In this document: positions 1 through 8,719 of the stretch, in pieces
Layout: each line of letters begins with the position of its first letter
Numbering within the stretch: the stretch's first letter is position 1
Assembly (NCBI RefSeq): GCF_022179125.1
Contig: NZ_BPQG01000029.1
Span: forward strand, 1-64,000
From: Methylobacterium cerastii
GTDB lineage: Bacteria > Pseudomonadota > Alphaproteobacteria > Rhizobiales > Beijerinckiaceae
DNA: 64,000 nt
Reading direction: 5' to 3'
Made by a program: the position numbers and the translations under genes
Notes under the pieces: generated by a model
What the model was told of the DNA's origin: nothing
The model's input: the letters and a program-made list of their open reading frames with translations, nothing else
Database searches by the model: none

Positions 1-200
1 TCGCCCCTCGCCCCTCGCCCCGCGTGCGGGGAGAGGGCTGCGACGACCTCGTCGTCGTCGCGGCGAGGCGGCAGCCGAGGGTGAGGGGGCGACTCGGAAG
101 AGACTCTTCCGTTCGCGCCCCCTCACCGTCGCTTCGCCTCCGCTTCCCGGCTGCACGACGGCGTGCAGCCGGGCCTCTCCCCGCAAGCGGGGAGAGGGGG
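1..200. repeat. GC-rich palindromic intergenic repeat (copy A)
   Basis: This non-coding stretch is made of nested inverted repeats. A hairpin of the type CCCCGCGTGCGGGGAG lies near 17-36 and a second one, CTCTCCCCGCAAGCGGGGAGAG, near 174-196. Between them are complementary GGTGAGGGGGCG and CGCCCCCTCACC arms around a GAAGAGACTCTTC palindrome. The same vocabulary recurs at 17574-17668 and 28336-28470, so I read it as one copy of a dispersed REP-like family. It lies downstream of the cyclase stop codon, where it may act as a transcript end. Nothing else is supported in the first 301 bases. Confidence 0.6.
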
Positions 201-301
201 AACTCACGCGTGATCCGAGGCGCTGACGAATCGAGCTCCCGCAGAGGGGGAGGGAAGACCACTTTTCGGCGGAGGCGAGATTCGACGAAGGCGAACCCAG
301 C

Positions 302-1561
302 CTAGGCGGCATCCGCAATGGCGAAGAGCGCAGGGTGCACGTCGCCCTCCTCCGCCACAGGCTCGGCCCGCGCGCCGTCCGGGAGGGCCGGCCCGAGCAG
401 CCGCAGAAAATCCTCGGAGGCGGCGATGTCGAGGTCTGCGGCCTTGGCGCGGGTCTCGAGGCGGGCGAGGGTGTTCATCGCTGGGCCGAGCACGGTGTAT
501 TCGGCGCGCAAGCCGTCGTCGAATACGCCGACCAGGAGGTCGCCGGCATGGAGCGCGACGACCACGCGCAGCGGGAAGTCGCCCGTCGCGGCGCGGTCGC
601 GGTTCAGCGCGGCGAGACGGGTGCGGATCGCGCGGGCCGAGGCCAGCGCGCCGCGGGCCTGCGCCACCGGGCCGCCGACCACGAACTCCGCCAGCACGGC
701 GTCGCCGACGTACTTGTCGACGATGCCGTCGTGCTCGGTCACGGCCGTATGCGCCAGGGCGCGGACGGCGAGCAGCGCCCGCACCATCGTCTCGGGCGGG
801 TGATCGCGGCTCAGGCGCGAGAAGCCGCGGATGTCGAGGGCCAGCAGGCAGGCATGGCGCCGGCGGGCGGTGCCGAGGTCGCCGTCGCGGGCGAGCTCGG
901 CCGCGACCCCGTCGGGAACGAAGCGGGCGAGCTGCGCGCGCTCGTGCTCCAGGCGCACGGCCTCGCCGGCGGCGTGGCGCAGGCGCGCGATCCCGTCGAC
1001 CACCACGACGCCGGCGGCGAGGAAGGTCAGCAGCCCCGGCGCCTGCTCGGCAAGGTCGACATGCGGCCCGAGAAAGCCGTCCGGGTCGACGAGGCCGGCC
1101 AGGATCGCGGCGCCCCAGGCGAAGGCGACCGTGCCGGCAAACAGCGCGGTGTGCCAGACGCGCATTCTGAGCGCCGTCTGGAGCAGGAGCAGGAAGGCCG
1201 GCAGCTGGCTCACCGCGTCGGCGCCCCCGCCGGTGTCGGCGGCGCCCGCCAGCATGTGCTCGACGATGACGTAGATCGCCAGCCCCGCGTTCAACGCGGT
1301 GCCGGCCCAGGCGAAGCCTTCCGCGTGACGCCCGTCCCCGCGCTCCGCCCGACCGAACCAGACCGAGCCGGCCGCGTAGAGGCCGAGGATGAACCAGTGG
1401 CTGAGCGCGTGCAGCGAGCCATCGTAGACCTGGGCCGCCATCAGCAGGACGAGCACGATCACCACGCGCAGGACCAGCAGGCGGCCGCCGGTGGCCCGCT
1501 GCGTGAGCCGCAGGACGGTATTCTCGTCTCGTGCGGCCTGCGCCGCCCTGTCGTCCCTCAT
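302..1561 (-). CDS. Membrane-anchored class III adenylate/guanylate cyclase
   Basis: A 419-residue protein that probably makes cAMP (or cGMP) from the nucleoside triphosphate at the inner membrane. About six hydrophobic segments fill residues 28-195. A linker with the cyclase-associated pattern LARFVPDGVAAEL (about 211-223) leads into the catalytic domain (about 235-400). The two metal-binding aspartates are visible in LALDIRGFS (D243) and KYVGDAVLAEF (D287). The late motif VLGPAMNTLARLE carries the usual transition-state Asn and Arg, so the enzyme looks active. I chose the ATG at 1561 because the reading frame continues upstream only as a shadow of hflX. The gene begins 14 nt after the hflX stop, so it is probably co-transcribed with hfq and hflX. 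Substrate specificity cannot be told by eye. Confidence 0.85.
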   Translation of the reverse strand: MRDDRAAQAARDENTVLRLTQRATGGRLLVLRVVIVLVLLMAAQVYDGSLHALSHWFILGLYAAGSVWFGRAERGDGRHAEGFAWAGTALNAGLAIYVIVEHMLAGAADTGGGADAVSQLPAFLLLLQTALRMRVWHTALFAGTVAFAWGAAILAGLVDPDGFLGPHVDLAEQAPGLLTFLAAGVVVVDGIARLRHAAGEAVRLEHERAQLARFVPDGVAAELARDGDLGTARRRHACLLALDIRGFSRLSRDHPPETMVRALLAVRALAHTAVTEHDGIVDKYVGDAVLAEFVVGGPVAQARGALASARAIRTRLAALNRDRAATGDFPLRVVVALHAGDLLVGVFDDGLRAEYTVLGPAMNTLARLETRAKAADLDIAASEDFLRLLGPALPDGARAEPVAEEGDVHPALFAIADAA

Positions 1562-1575
1562 GACGCGTGCGGCGC

Positions 1576-2982
1576 CTACCCGGCCCGGCTGAGCCGGCGG
1601 GCGCCGGCGAAGCGGTTGAGGAAGCGCGGCTCCTTCTCCGGCGCGACCCGGATGGCGAGGTGCAGCGTGCCGCCCTCCTCCATGCGCCGGTCGAGCACCT
1701 CGGCGTTCTCGTAGAGCCAGTGCAGGGCCGCGCCCTCCTCCGGCCCGAGGATCACTGCGAACGTCGAGCGCGTCCGGGCGATCCGCGCCTCGATCCGCGC
1801 GGTGAGGGCCGAGAGCCCCTCCCCCGTCAGCGAGGAGACCAGCACGGGGGCGGCGCCGTCGCGGTCGTTGCGGTCGTGGGCCGAGAGGTTGGTCAGCCGC
1901 GTGCGCTCGCCCTCGTCCAGCAGGTCGGCCTTGTTCCAGACCTCGATGATCCGGTCGGCCGACATCTCGATCCCGAGCTCGCCCAACACCGTGCCGACGT
2001 CCTCGGCCTGCGCCTCGGAATCGACGTGGGCGACGTCGCGAACGTGGAGCAGGATGTCGGCCTCGATCACGTCCTCCAGCGTGGCGCGGAAGGCGGCGAT
2101 CAGCGCGGTCGGCAGGTCGGAGATGAAGCCGACGGTGTCGGACAGGATCACCGTCTCGCCGTGCGGCAGCTTGGTGGCGCGGGCCGTGGGGTCGAGGGTG
2201 GCGAAGAGCATGTCCTGCGCCACCACCTGCGCCTTGGTCAGGGCGTTGAACAGCGTCGACTTGCCGGCGTTGGTGTAGCCGACGAGCGCCACGATCGGGT
2301 AGGGCACGCGCGCCCGGCTCTGCCGGTGAAGGCCGCGGGTGCGGGTGACGGAATCGAGGTCGCGCTCGATCCGCGTCATGCGCTCCTGGATCATCCGCCG
2401 GTCGGCCTCGATCTGGGTCTCGCCGGGGCCGCCCAGGAAGCCGAAGCCGCCGCGCTGGCGCTCCAAGTGGGTCCAGGACCGCACGAGCCGCGACTTCTGG
2501 TAGGCGAGGTGGGCGTGCTCGACCTGGAGCGTGCCCTCCCGCGTCGAGGCGCGGCGGCCGAAGATCTCGAGGATCAGGCCGGTGCGGTCGATGACCTTGG
2601 CGCCGAATTCCTTCTCGAGGTTGCGCTGCTGCACCGGCGACAGGGCGCAGTCCATCACCACGAGACCGATCTCGCTGGCCTTGATCAGGCCGGCGATCTC
2701 CTCGACGCGGCCCTTGCCGAGATAGGTCGAGGGCCGGATGCGGGCGAGGCTGAGCGGGATCGCCTCGACCACGTCGAGCTCGATCGCGGCGGCGAGACCC
2801 ACCGCCTCCTCCAGGCGCGCCTGCGTCGAGCGCGAGACCGGCGCCGGCCCGTGCGGCGATGCGGCGGCGGTGCGGCTGAGATAGGGACCGACGACGAGGG
2901 TGTGGGTCGCGGCGGCGATCTCGCCTTCCGGCGCGGCCATCGCCTGCAGTCGGGCCTCGCCGGAGGTCAACGTCTCGGTCAT
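1576..2982 (-). CDS. hflX: GTPase HflX
   Basis: A ribosome-associated GTPase of the Obg-HflX superfamily, 468 residues, which in other bacteria splits or rescues stalled ribosomes. The N-terminal HflX domain contains the family signatures [11 protein letters not shown] and [20 protein letters not shown] glycine-rich linker, [15 protein letters not shown], follows. The G domain has the P-loop GYTNAGKS, the switch region ending DTVGFI and the base-recognition motif NKAD. It lies downstream of hfq (121 nt gap) and upstream of the cyclase (14 nt). The hfq-hflX order is conserved in many proteobacteria. The length is normal for an alphaproteobacterial HflX. Confidence 0.95.
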   Translation of the reverse strand: MTETLTSGEARLQAMAAPEGEIAAATHTLVVGPYLSRTAAASPHGPAPVSRSTQARLEEAVGLAAAIELDVVEAIPLSLARIRPSTYLGKGRVEEIAGLIKASEIGLVVMDCALSPVQQRNLEKEFGAKVIDRTGLILEIFGRRASTREGTLQVEHAHLAYQKSRLVRSWTHLERQRGGFGFLGGPGETQIEADRRMIQERMTRIERDLDSVTRTRGLHRQSRARVPYPIVALVGYTNAGKSTLFNALTKAQVVAQDMLFATLDPTARATKLPHGETVILSDTVGFISDLPTALIAAFRATLEDVIEADILLHVRDVAHVDSEAQAEDVGTVLGELGIEMSADRIIEVWNKADLLDEGERTRLTNLSAHDRNDRDGAAPVLVSSLTGEGLSALTARIEARIARTRSTFAVILGPEEGAALHWLYENAEVLDRRMEEGGTLHLAIRVAPEKEPRFLNRFAGARRLSRAG

Positions 2983-3103
2983 GGAATCCTTGGGCCGCCA
3001 CCCTGCGTCAGGCGGCGGCGTGATGCGTGTCGGGACCCTTCAGATGGGGCGCCGCGGGCAGCGAACCAAGATGGCGCAATGCGCGTGTCGACCGCGGGCC
3101 GGC

Positions 3104-3358
3104 TCACGCCTTCTCGGGGGCGGTCTCGTCCGGCTCGAACAGCTGCACGGGATGACCCGGCATGATCGTCGAGATCGCGTGCTTGTAGACGAGCTGGGAA
3201 TGGCCGTCGCGGCGCAGAAGCACGCAGAAGTTGTCGAACCACGTCACCACGCCCTGCAGCTTGACGCCGTTGACGAGGAAGATCGTCAGCGGAATCTTGT
3301 TCTTGCGGACATGGTTGAGGAAGGTGTCCTGAAGGTTCTGTGCGCGTTCGGCCGCCAT
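3104..3358 (-). CDS. hfq: RNA chaperone Hfq
   Basis: An 84-residue Sm-like protein that forms a hexameric ring and pairs small RNAs with mRNAs. The Sm1 region is visible as [20 protein letters not shown] followed by [15 protein letters not shown], and the Sm2 motif as [10 protein letters not shown]. The short acidic C-terminal tail is typical of alphaproteobacterial Hfq. It sits 223 nt downstream of ntrX, so it may have its own promoter in that gap as well as read-through from ntrYX. hflX follows. Confidence 0.97.
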   Translation of the reverse strand: MAAERAQNLQDTFLNHVRKNKIPLTIFLVNGVKLQGVVTWFDNFCVLLRRDGHSQLVYKHAISTIMPGHPVQLFEPDETAPEKA

Positions 3359-3581
3359 CTTCTTATCCTTTGTTATCTTGGCGCCCGCCTTCGAAGGCGG
3401 GTTCTCGATCTTGTCGCGCCGTCGATCCCGCCACCGCTTCGCTGGTCTTGGAGGAGCCTGCGGCGGACCGGATCTTCATATTACGCGTTCAATTCCCCCG
3501 TCGATGCAAGACCCGAACCGGGTCCGCATGCGACGAAAGGGGGCTGGTTCTCACCGCGGCCGCCATGCGTCCGCAAGGGGC

Positions 3582-4952
3582 TCAGGGGCCGATCCCCAGG
3601 GACTTGAGCTTCCGGTGCAGGGCCGAGCGCTCCATCCCGATGAATTCCGCGGTGCGGGAGATGTTTCCCGAGAAGCGGGCGATCTGCGCCACGAGGTACT
3701 CGCGCTCGAAGATCTCCCGCGCCTCGCGCAGCGCCAGGCTCATCAGCTTCTCGCCGCCGGCCCCGTTCGGGGTCGTCGGCACCAGGGCGCCGATCTCGGA
3801 GGGCAGCATCTCCGAGGTGATCTCCTGGTCCGGGTCGGCCTGGGTCAGGATCATCAGCCGCTCGACGTTGTTCTTGAGCTGGCGCACGTTGCCCGGCCAG
3901 TTGTGCGATTGCAGCACCGCCATCGCGTCCTGGCCGATGACCCGGCGTGGCAGCCCGGTCTGGGCCGAGATGTTGTCCATGAAGAACTGGATCAGCTCCG
4001 GCACGTCCTCGCGGCGCTCCGAGAGCGAGGGCACGCGGATCGGCACCACCGAGAGCCGGTGGAACAGGTCCTCGCGGAAGCGCCCGGCGGCGATCTCCTC
4101 GGCGAGGTCGCGCGACGACGACGAGATGATGCGCACGTCGACGTGCACGCGGGTGGTCCCCCCCACGCGCTGGAAGTTCTGATCGACGAGGACGCGCAGG
4201 ATCCGCCCCTGCGTCTCGCGGGGCATGTCGGCGACCTCGTCGAGGTAGAGGGTGCCGCCATGCGCCTCCTCCAGCGCGCCGACCCGCCTGCCCTGCTCGC
4301 CCCCGGCCTCGACGCCGAACAGCTCCGATTCCATCGTCTCCGGCAGGATCGCGGCGGCGTTGAGCAACACGAACGGGCCGCTGGCCCGCGCCGAGGCCTT
4401 GTGCAGGCCGCGCGCCGCGAGCTCCTTGCCGGAGCCCAGCGCGCCGGTGATCATGACCCGGGCGTTGGTCGGGGCGACCCGGTCGAGGGTCTGGCGCAGC
4501 TGGTTGATCGCGACCGAGCCGCCGACGATGCGGTTGGCGGTGCCGGAGCGTGCCGTGAGGTCGCGGACCTCGCGCCGGAGGCGCGAGGCCTCCAGAGCGC
4601 GCTCGGCCACCAGGATCAGCCGGTCGGCCTTGAACGGCTTCTCGATGAAGTCGTAGGCGCCGGCCTTGATCGCCGAGACCGCGGTCTCGATGTTGCCGTG
4701 GCCCGAGATCATCACCACCGGCAGGTCCGGATGGGACGCCTTGATCAGGTCGAGCACCTGCAGGCCGTCGAGGCGCGAGCCCTGCAGCCAGATGTCGAGG
4801 AAGACGAGGTGGGGGCGGCGCGACTCGATCGCGGCCAGCGCCTCGTCGGAACTGCCCGCGGTGCGCGAGCGGTGGCCCTCGTCGTCGAGGATGCCGGCGA
4901 CCAGGTCGCGGATGTCGGCCTCGTCGTCGACCACCAGGATATCGGCGCTCAT
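3582..4952 (-). CDS. ntrX: Nitrogen-regulation response regulator NtrX
   Basis: A 456-residue NtrC-family regulator and partner of the NtrY kinase. The receiver domain (1-120) has the acidic pocket VVDDE and the phosphorylation site D53 in FLDIW. The AAA+ domain (about 145-375) has a Walker A GALGSGKE (170-177) and a Walker B TLYLDEV (234-240). A Fis-type helix-turn-helix lies at the C-terminus (NISRTAEFIGMERSALHRKL). The GAFTGA loop that touches sigma-54 is absent: after ELFG (210-213) the sequence reads VEAGGEQG. This suggests it regulates without acting as a standard sigma-54 activator. The start overlaps the ntrY stop by 4 nt (ATGA), so the two are translationally coupled. Confidence 0.95.
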   Translation of the reverse strand: MSADILVVDDEADIRDLVAGILDDEGHRSRTAGSSDEALAAIESRRPHLVFLDIWLQGSRLDGLQVLDLIKASHPDLPVVMISGHGNIETAVSAIKAGAYDFIEKPFKADRLILVAERALEASRLRREVRDLTARSGTANRIVGGSVAINQLRQTLDRVAPTNARVMITGALGSGKELAARGLHKASARASGPFVLLNAAAILPETMESELFGVEAGGEQGRRVGALEEAHGGTLYLDEVADMPRETQGRILRVLVDQNFQRVGGTTRVHVDVRIISSSSRDLAEEIAAGRFREDLFHRLSVVPIRVPSLSERREDVPELIQFFMDNISAQTGLPRRVIGQDAMAVLQSHNWPGNVRQLKNNVERLMILTQADPDQEITSEMLPSEIGALVPTTPNGAGGEKLMSLALREAREIFEREYLVAQIARFSGNISRTAEFIGMERSALHRKLKSLGIGP

Positions 4953-7303
4953 GGCTGCATCTCCGCAATCATTCGGGGGGCCGTCGACGCGGCGCCCTTC
5001 TCGTCAGGGTTGGCGCGGGCCGGGCCCGCGTCGTCCGCGTGCGGCAGCGCCCGGGGCACGCGCATGCGCACCTGGCCGCCGCGGCCGGCGGGGTTGTCGT
5101 TCAGCTCGATCCCGCCGCCATGCTCTTCCAGCACCTTGCTCACGATCGCCAGACCGAGGCCGGTGCCGCCTTCGCGAGTCGTCATGTAGGGCTCGAGCAG
5201 GCGCTGGCGCCCCTCGGCGGGAAATCCCTTGCCGTTGTCGGTCACCGCGATCGTGGCGAAGCCCTCCTCGACGGTGAGGCTTAAGGAGACCTTGCCCTTG
5301 CCGAGCTCGGCCTCGGGCACCTCGGCCACCGCCTCGACGGCGTTCTTGAGGATGTTGGTGATCACCTGGCTCAGCAGGCGGATGTCGAAGGCCGCGGTGA
5401 TCTTCTCGGCCTCCGCCGTCCCGGTGCCGCCGACGCCGTGGGCGGTGAAGGCGAAGTCGATGTCGGGATGCGCCACCCGCATCATGAACAGGTTCTGCTT
5501 GGCGATCTCGGTGAGGTCGTTCTCGGCGATCGCGGGCTTCGGCATCCGGGCGAAGGACGAGAACTCGTCGACCATGCGCTTGATCTCGTCGACCTGACGG
5601 ATGATCGTCGCCGTGCACTGGTCGAACACCTCCTTGTCGGCGGTGATGACCTTTCCGTACTTGCGCCGGATGCGCTCGGCCGAGAGCTGGATCGGGGTCA
5701 GCGGGTTCTTGATCTCGTGGGCGATGCGGCGGGCCACGTCCGCCCAGGCCGAGGTGCGCTGGGCCGAGACGAGGTCGGTGATGTCGTCGGCCGTCACCAC
5801 GAAGCCGCGCGCCCCGCCCTGCGCCTGCTCGCTGGTGACCCGCACCGCGATGGTGCGCTCGCGCCCGCCGCGGGTGAGCTGGATCTGGTGCGCCTGCGCG
5901 CGCTGGCGCCCTTCCGTGCCCGGAAGGAGCGGCGCGAGCTCCGGCACCGCGTCGGACAGGCGCTGGCCGACGAGCGCGCCGTCGGCGAAGTCGAGCATCC
6001 GCTCGGCGGCCGGGTTGGCGATGGTGACGAAGCCGCCGGCGTCGACGCCGACCACGCCGGGCGAGACACCCGACAGCACGGCTTCCGTGAAGCGCCGGCG
6101 GCGGTCGATCAGGTCGCTCGCCGCGGTCAGCCCGGCATGCTGGCGGCGCAGCTCCTGCGTCATCTTGTTGAAGCTCTCGCCGAGGTGGGCGAGGTCGCCG
6201 TCGGTCTTCCGCGCCGGGACCTGGGCGTAGAAGTTGCCCGAGGCGACCTGGTCGGCGGCGTTGATCAGGCGGCGGATCGGGGCGACGAAGCGGTTGGCGA
6301 AGTTCATCCCGAACCACACCGCCGAGAGCAGGGCGATCAGGGCGATCAGCACGAAGATCGAGGCGAAGGTCACCTGGATCGAGGTGCGCAGCGAGTCGTA
6401 GGTCAGGTATTCGGCCGCCGCCGCCCGCGACACGCCGGGGAAGTCGATGGCGAGCTGGTTGACCTCGCGCTGCACCAGCAGCACCGCGTCGTCGTAGGCC
6501 GGCATCCGGAACATCGCCGCGAAGACGCGGCCCTCGGTCGGCAGCAGGCAGATCGGGTCGCTGGACTTGGCCGCGTCCTCGAAGGCGGCGGCCGAGGGCA
6601 GGCGCGTCGTCTTCAGCACGTCGATCTTGGCGCGCGCCACCACCTCGTTCGGCCCGCGCATGATCTGGGCGACCGGCAGGCCGAGGTTGCTCGCGCGGGT
6701 GGTGAGGAAGTTCTCGAACCAGTCGCGGTTGACGTCGAAGTTCGGCCGCGCTCGCGTCAGGTCGTCGTTGAGGATGCGGATCTCGCGCGCCAGCGACTGG
6801 CACTGGTTCTCCTGGTAGGCGTCGGCCACCTCCACGGACTTCAGCACCACGTCGCGGACCCGGTCGGTGAAGCCGAGCGAGAGGCCGCGGTCGATCGTCA
6901 CCGAGGCGACGACGGCCAGCAGGCAGGTCGGCAGGATCGCGATCAGCGAGAACAGGCCGACGATGCGGGTGTGGAGCCGGGCCACCGCCGCGTTGGCGCG
7001 CCGCGCATGCAGGAAGACCCGCGCCTCCCAGGCGATGATCACGGCGAGCCCGAGCACCAGGGCGACGTTGATCGCGAGCAGCGTGACGCCGATCGTCGGC
7101 GTCGGCGTCACGCGGATGACGCCGGCCAGGATCAGGAAGGTGGCGATCGCCGAGACCAGCGCGGTGACGACCACCACGGCGCCGATCCAGCCGGGCCCGC
7201 GCGGCCCCGGCCGCATCGCGTCGGGGGCGGCACCGGCCTCGTCGGGCCTTGCCGGCGAGGCCTCCGAAGGGGCGCTCAAAGCCCTGAATCGCGAAAACGG
7301 CAT
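4949..7303 (-). CDS. ntrY: Sensor histidine kinase NtrY
   Basis: A 784-residue inner-membrane kinase of the NtrYX system, linked in other alphaproteobacteria to nitrogen metabolism, redox and envelope traits. The N-terminus has several membrane segments (about 37-115). A periplasmic or extracytoplasmic region follows to about residue 290, then another membrane segment, a HAMP domain, a PAS domain and a HisKA domain whose phospho-acceptor is in RIAHEIKNPLTPIQLSAERI. The HATPase domain ends with the G boxes DNGKGFP and GTGLGLAIV. It overlaps ntrX by 4 nt. The ntrB-ntrC pair that often precedes ntrY in Rhizobiales is not upstream here; a selC tRNA on the other strand is. Confidence 0.95.
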   Translation of the reverse strand: MPFSRFRALSAPSEASPARPDEAGAAPDAMRPGPRGPGWIGAVVVVTALVSAIATFLILAGVIRVTPTPTIGVTLLAINVALVLGLAVIIAWEARVFLHARRANAAVARLHTRIVGLFSLIAILPTCLLAVVASVTIDRGLSLGFTDRVRDVVLKSVEVADAYQENQCQSLAREIRILNDDLTRARPNFDVNRDWFENFLTTRASNLGLPVAQIMRGPNEVVARAKIDVLKTTRLPSAAAFEDAAKSSDPICLLPTEGRVFAAMFRMPAYDDAVLLVQREVNQLAIDFPGVSRAAAAEYLTYDSLRTSIQVTFASIFVLIALIALLSAVWFGMNFANRFVAPIRRLINAADQVASGNFYAQVPARKTDGDLAHLGESFNKMTQELRRQHAGLTAASDLIDRRRRFTEAVLSGVSPGVVGVDAGGFVTIANPAAERMLDFADGALVGQRLSDAVPELAPLLPGTEGRQRAQAHQIQLTRGGRERTIAVRVTSEQAQGGARGFVVTADDITDLVSAQRTSAWADVARRIAHEIKNPLTPIQLSAERIRRKYGKVITADKEVFDQCTATIIRQVDEIKRMVDEFSSFARMPKPAIAENDLTEIAKQNLFMMRVAHPDIDFAFTAHGVGGTGTAEAEKITAAFDIRLLSQVITNILKNAVEAVAEVPEAELGKGKVSLSLTVEEGFATIAVTDNGKGFPAEGRQRLLEPYMTTREGGTGLGLAIVSKVLEEHGGGIELNDNPAGRGGQVRMRVPRALPHADDAGPARANPDEKGAASTAPRMIAEMQP

Positions 7304-7455
7304 GGCTGATGCAGGGCCACAACAGTGTGGCGAAATTATTACGAATCGGGCACGGGATGGGCGCTGGCGACCGCGCCGGGCTGGTCCGACCCGCGACGCT
7401 TCGGCCTCGCGGCCGGTGCTTGGACCCCGCGCCGGACGATGCTATCCCGATCGAC

Positions 7456-7548
7456 GGAGGCGAACGGGGTCTGGTGGCCCTCCTGGTCTTCAAAACCAGT
7501 GGTACGCCAAAAGCGTACGGTGGGTTCGATTCCCATCCGCTTCCGCCA
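7456..7548 (+). tRNA. selC: tRNA-Sec (anticodon TCA)
   Basis: A 93-nt selenocysteine tRNA with an encoded CCA end. The acceptor stem begins GGAGGCG and closes with CGCTTCC plus discriminator G. The D arm has the Sec-specific six base pairs with a four-base loop (GGGGTC-TGGT-GGCCCT). The anticodon stem CTGGT/ACCAG encloses the loop CTTCAAA, with anticodon TCA at 7490-7492. The long variable arm is a 6-bp stem (GTACGC/GCGTAC). The T loop is TTCGATT. These features match the bacterial selC fold. The organism should therefore make selenoproteins, for example a selenocysteine formate dehydrogenase, although none is encoded in this window. Confidence 0.95.
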
Positions 7549-7666
7549 AGCGTCCTCCCGCCCGCCCTCGTCGAACCGCCTTTCGCGATGGCGCGCCTCA
7601 CGCCTTGGTGCGGGAGCCCGTGGAGTCTAGGACGCCCGGACCTTGGTTCCGGACGCGGTCCCGCTC

Positions 7667-8605
7667 ATGTTCTCGACCCTGATGGTCGTGCTGCCGATCT
7701 TCGCGCTGGTCTTCGCGGGGTGGCTGATGCGGCGGTGCGACGTGCTCGGCGACGGCGCCACGGCCGAGCTCAACCGGTACGTCGTCTACCTGGCCCTGCC
7801 GGCCCTGCTCTTCGACGTGATCGGTCACACCCACGCGGCCGAGATCTGGCAGCCGGGCTTCATCGCGGTGTTCGGCCTGAGCAGCCTGATCGTCTTTTCC
7901 GCCACCGTGGCGTTCCGCCTGCGCCGTCCGATGCCGCTCGCGGACGCGGCGATCGACGGCCTCAACGCGGCCTACGCCAACACCGGGTTCATGGGCTTTC
8001 CCCTGGCGCTGGTGGCGCTCGGCCCGGCGGCGCTCGCGCCCACCACCATCGCCGCGATCATGACCGTCTGCGTGGTGTTCGCGGTCGCCATCGTCCTGAT
8101 CGAGATCGGGCTGCAAGGACAAGGACAGGGCCGGCGCGCGGAGCTGGTGCTGAAGGTCGCCCGCTCGCTCGTGCGCAACCCGCTGCTGATCGCCCCCGCC
8201 CTCGGCGCGCTGGTACCGCTTTCGGGGGCCTCCGTGCCGGCGCCCGCCGAGACCTTCCTGAAGCTGCTCGGCGGGTCGGCCGCCCCGTGCGCCCTCGTGG
8301 CGCTCGGGCTCTTCCTCGCCCGCCCGCGCACCGGGGACGCGCCGCCCGCCGCCGCGACCGCCCTGCTCGTCGGGCTCAAGCTCGTGGTGCATCCGCTGCT
8401 GGCCTACGGCCTCGCCCGCGCCTTCGGCCTGCCGCCGCTCCTGCTCCACACCGCCGTGCTGATGGCGGCGCTGCCGACCGGGACCGGGCCGTTCATGCTC
8501 GCCGAGTTCTACCGGCGCGAGGCCGCCGTGACCTTGAACGTCGTGCTGGTCTCGACGGTCGTCTCGATCCTCACCGTCTCGGGCTACCTCGCCGCCATCC
8601 GCTGA
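7667..8605 (+). CDS. AEC-family (auxin efflux carrier type) transporter
   Basis: A membrane protein of about 312 residues with roughly ten hydrophobic segments in the two five-helix halves typical of the AEC/bile-acid-arsenite superfamily. Recognisable features are the N-terminal helix ending FAGWLMRRCDVL, the motif LALPALLFDVIG, and ANTGFMGFPLALVALG, where an Asn-Thr-Gly turn breaks the helix. Members export small carboxylates or related compounds; the substrate here is unknown. I used the ATG at 7667. An in-frame TTG at 7643 with AGGA about ten bases upstream is a real alternative that adds eight residues. It stands alone downstream of selC. Confidence 0.82.
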   Translation: MFSTLMVVLPIFALVFAGWLMRRCDVLGDGATAELNRYVVYLALPALLFDVIGHTHAAEIWQPGFIAVFGLSSLIVFSATVAFRLRRPMPLADAAIDGLNAAYANTGFMGFPLALVALGPAALAPTTIAAIMTVCVVFAVAIVLIEIGLQGQGQGRRAELVLKVARSLVRNPLLIAPALGALVPLSGASVPAPAETFLKLLGGSAAPCALVALGLFLARPRTGDAPPAAATALLVGLKLVVHPLLAYGLARAFGLPPLLLHTAVLMAALPTGTGPFMLAEFYRREAAVTLNVVLVSTVVSILTVSGYLAAIR

Positions 8606-8664
8606 GCTGTGGCCGCACCGCAACGCCCAGCCCGGGAGCGACGCCCGGCCATCGATCTCGTCTT

Positions 8665-8701
8665 GTTATGATGTTACATTCACGCAATGTAACATCATAA
8701 C
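8665..8701. promoter_or_regulatory. Perfect 16-bp inverted repeat, probable Zur operator
   Basis: The arms GTTATGATGTTACATT (8665-8680) and AATGTAACATCATAAC (8686-8701) are exactly complementary around a 5-nt spacer. It is an A+T-rich island in GC-rich DNA. Each arm contains TGTTATGATGTTACA, which itself resembles the interrupted palindrome bound by Fur/Zur-family dimers, so two dimers could bind. It ends 18 nt before the start of a ZnuD-like receptor gene. The Zur assignment is inferred from motif style and from the target gene. Confidence 0.7.
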
Positions 8702-8719
8702 GTGATCTGACGGGGCGTG

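Noticed and set aside
302-3001. 899-codon open frame spanning the cyclase and the complement of hflX on the minus strand
   Set aside because: Only the part from 1561 downward has cyclase content. The rest is an Arg/Pro-rich shadow of hflX in another frame, typical of high-GC DNA.
5438-7309. Long plus-strand open frame opposite ntrY
   Set aside because: The translation is Arg/Asp/His-rich low-complexity sequence with no domain, and ntrY on the other strand is complete and well supported.
7456-8605. Genomic island at selC
   Set aside because: No integrase, no direct repeat of the tRNA 3' end and no base-composition break were found in the window.
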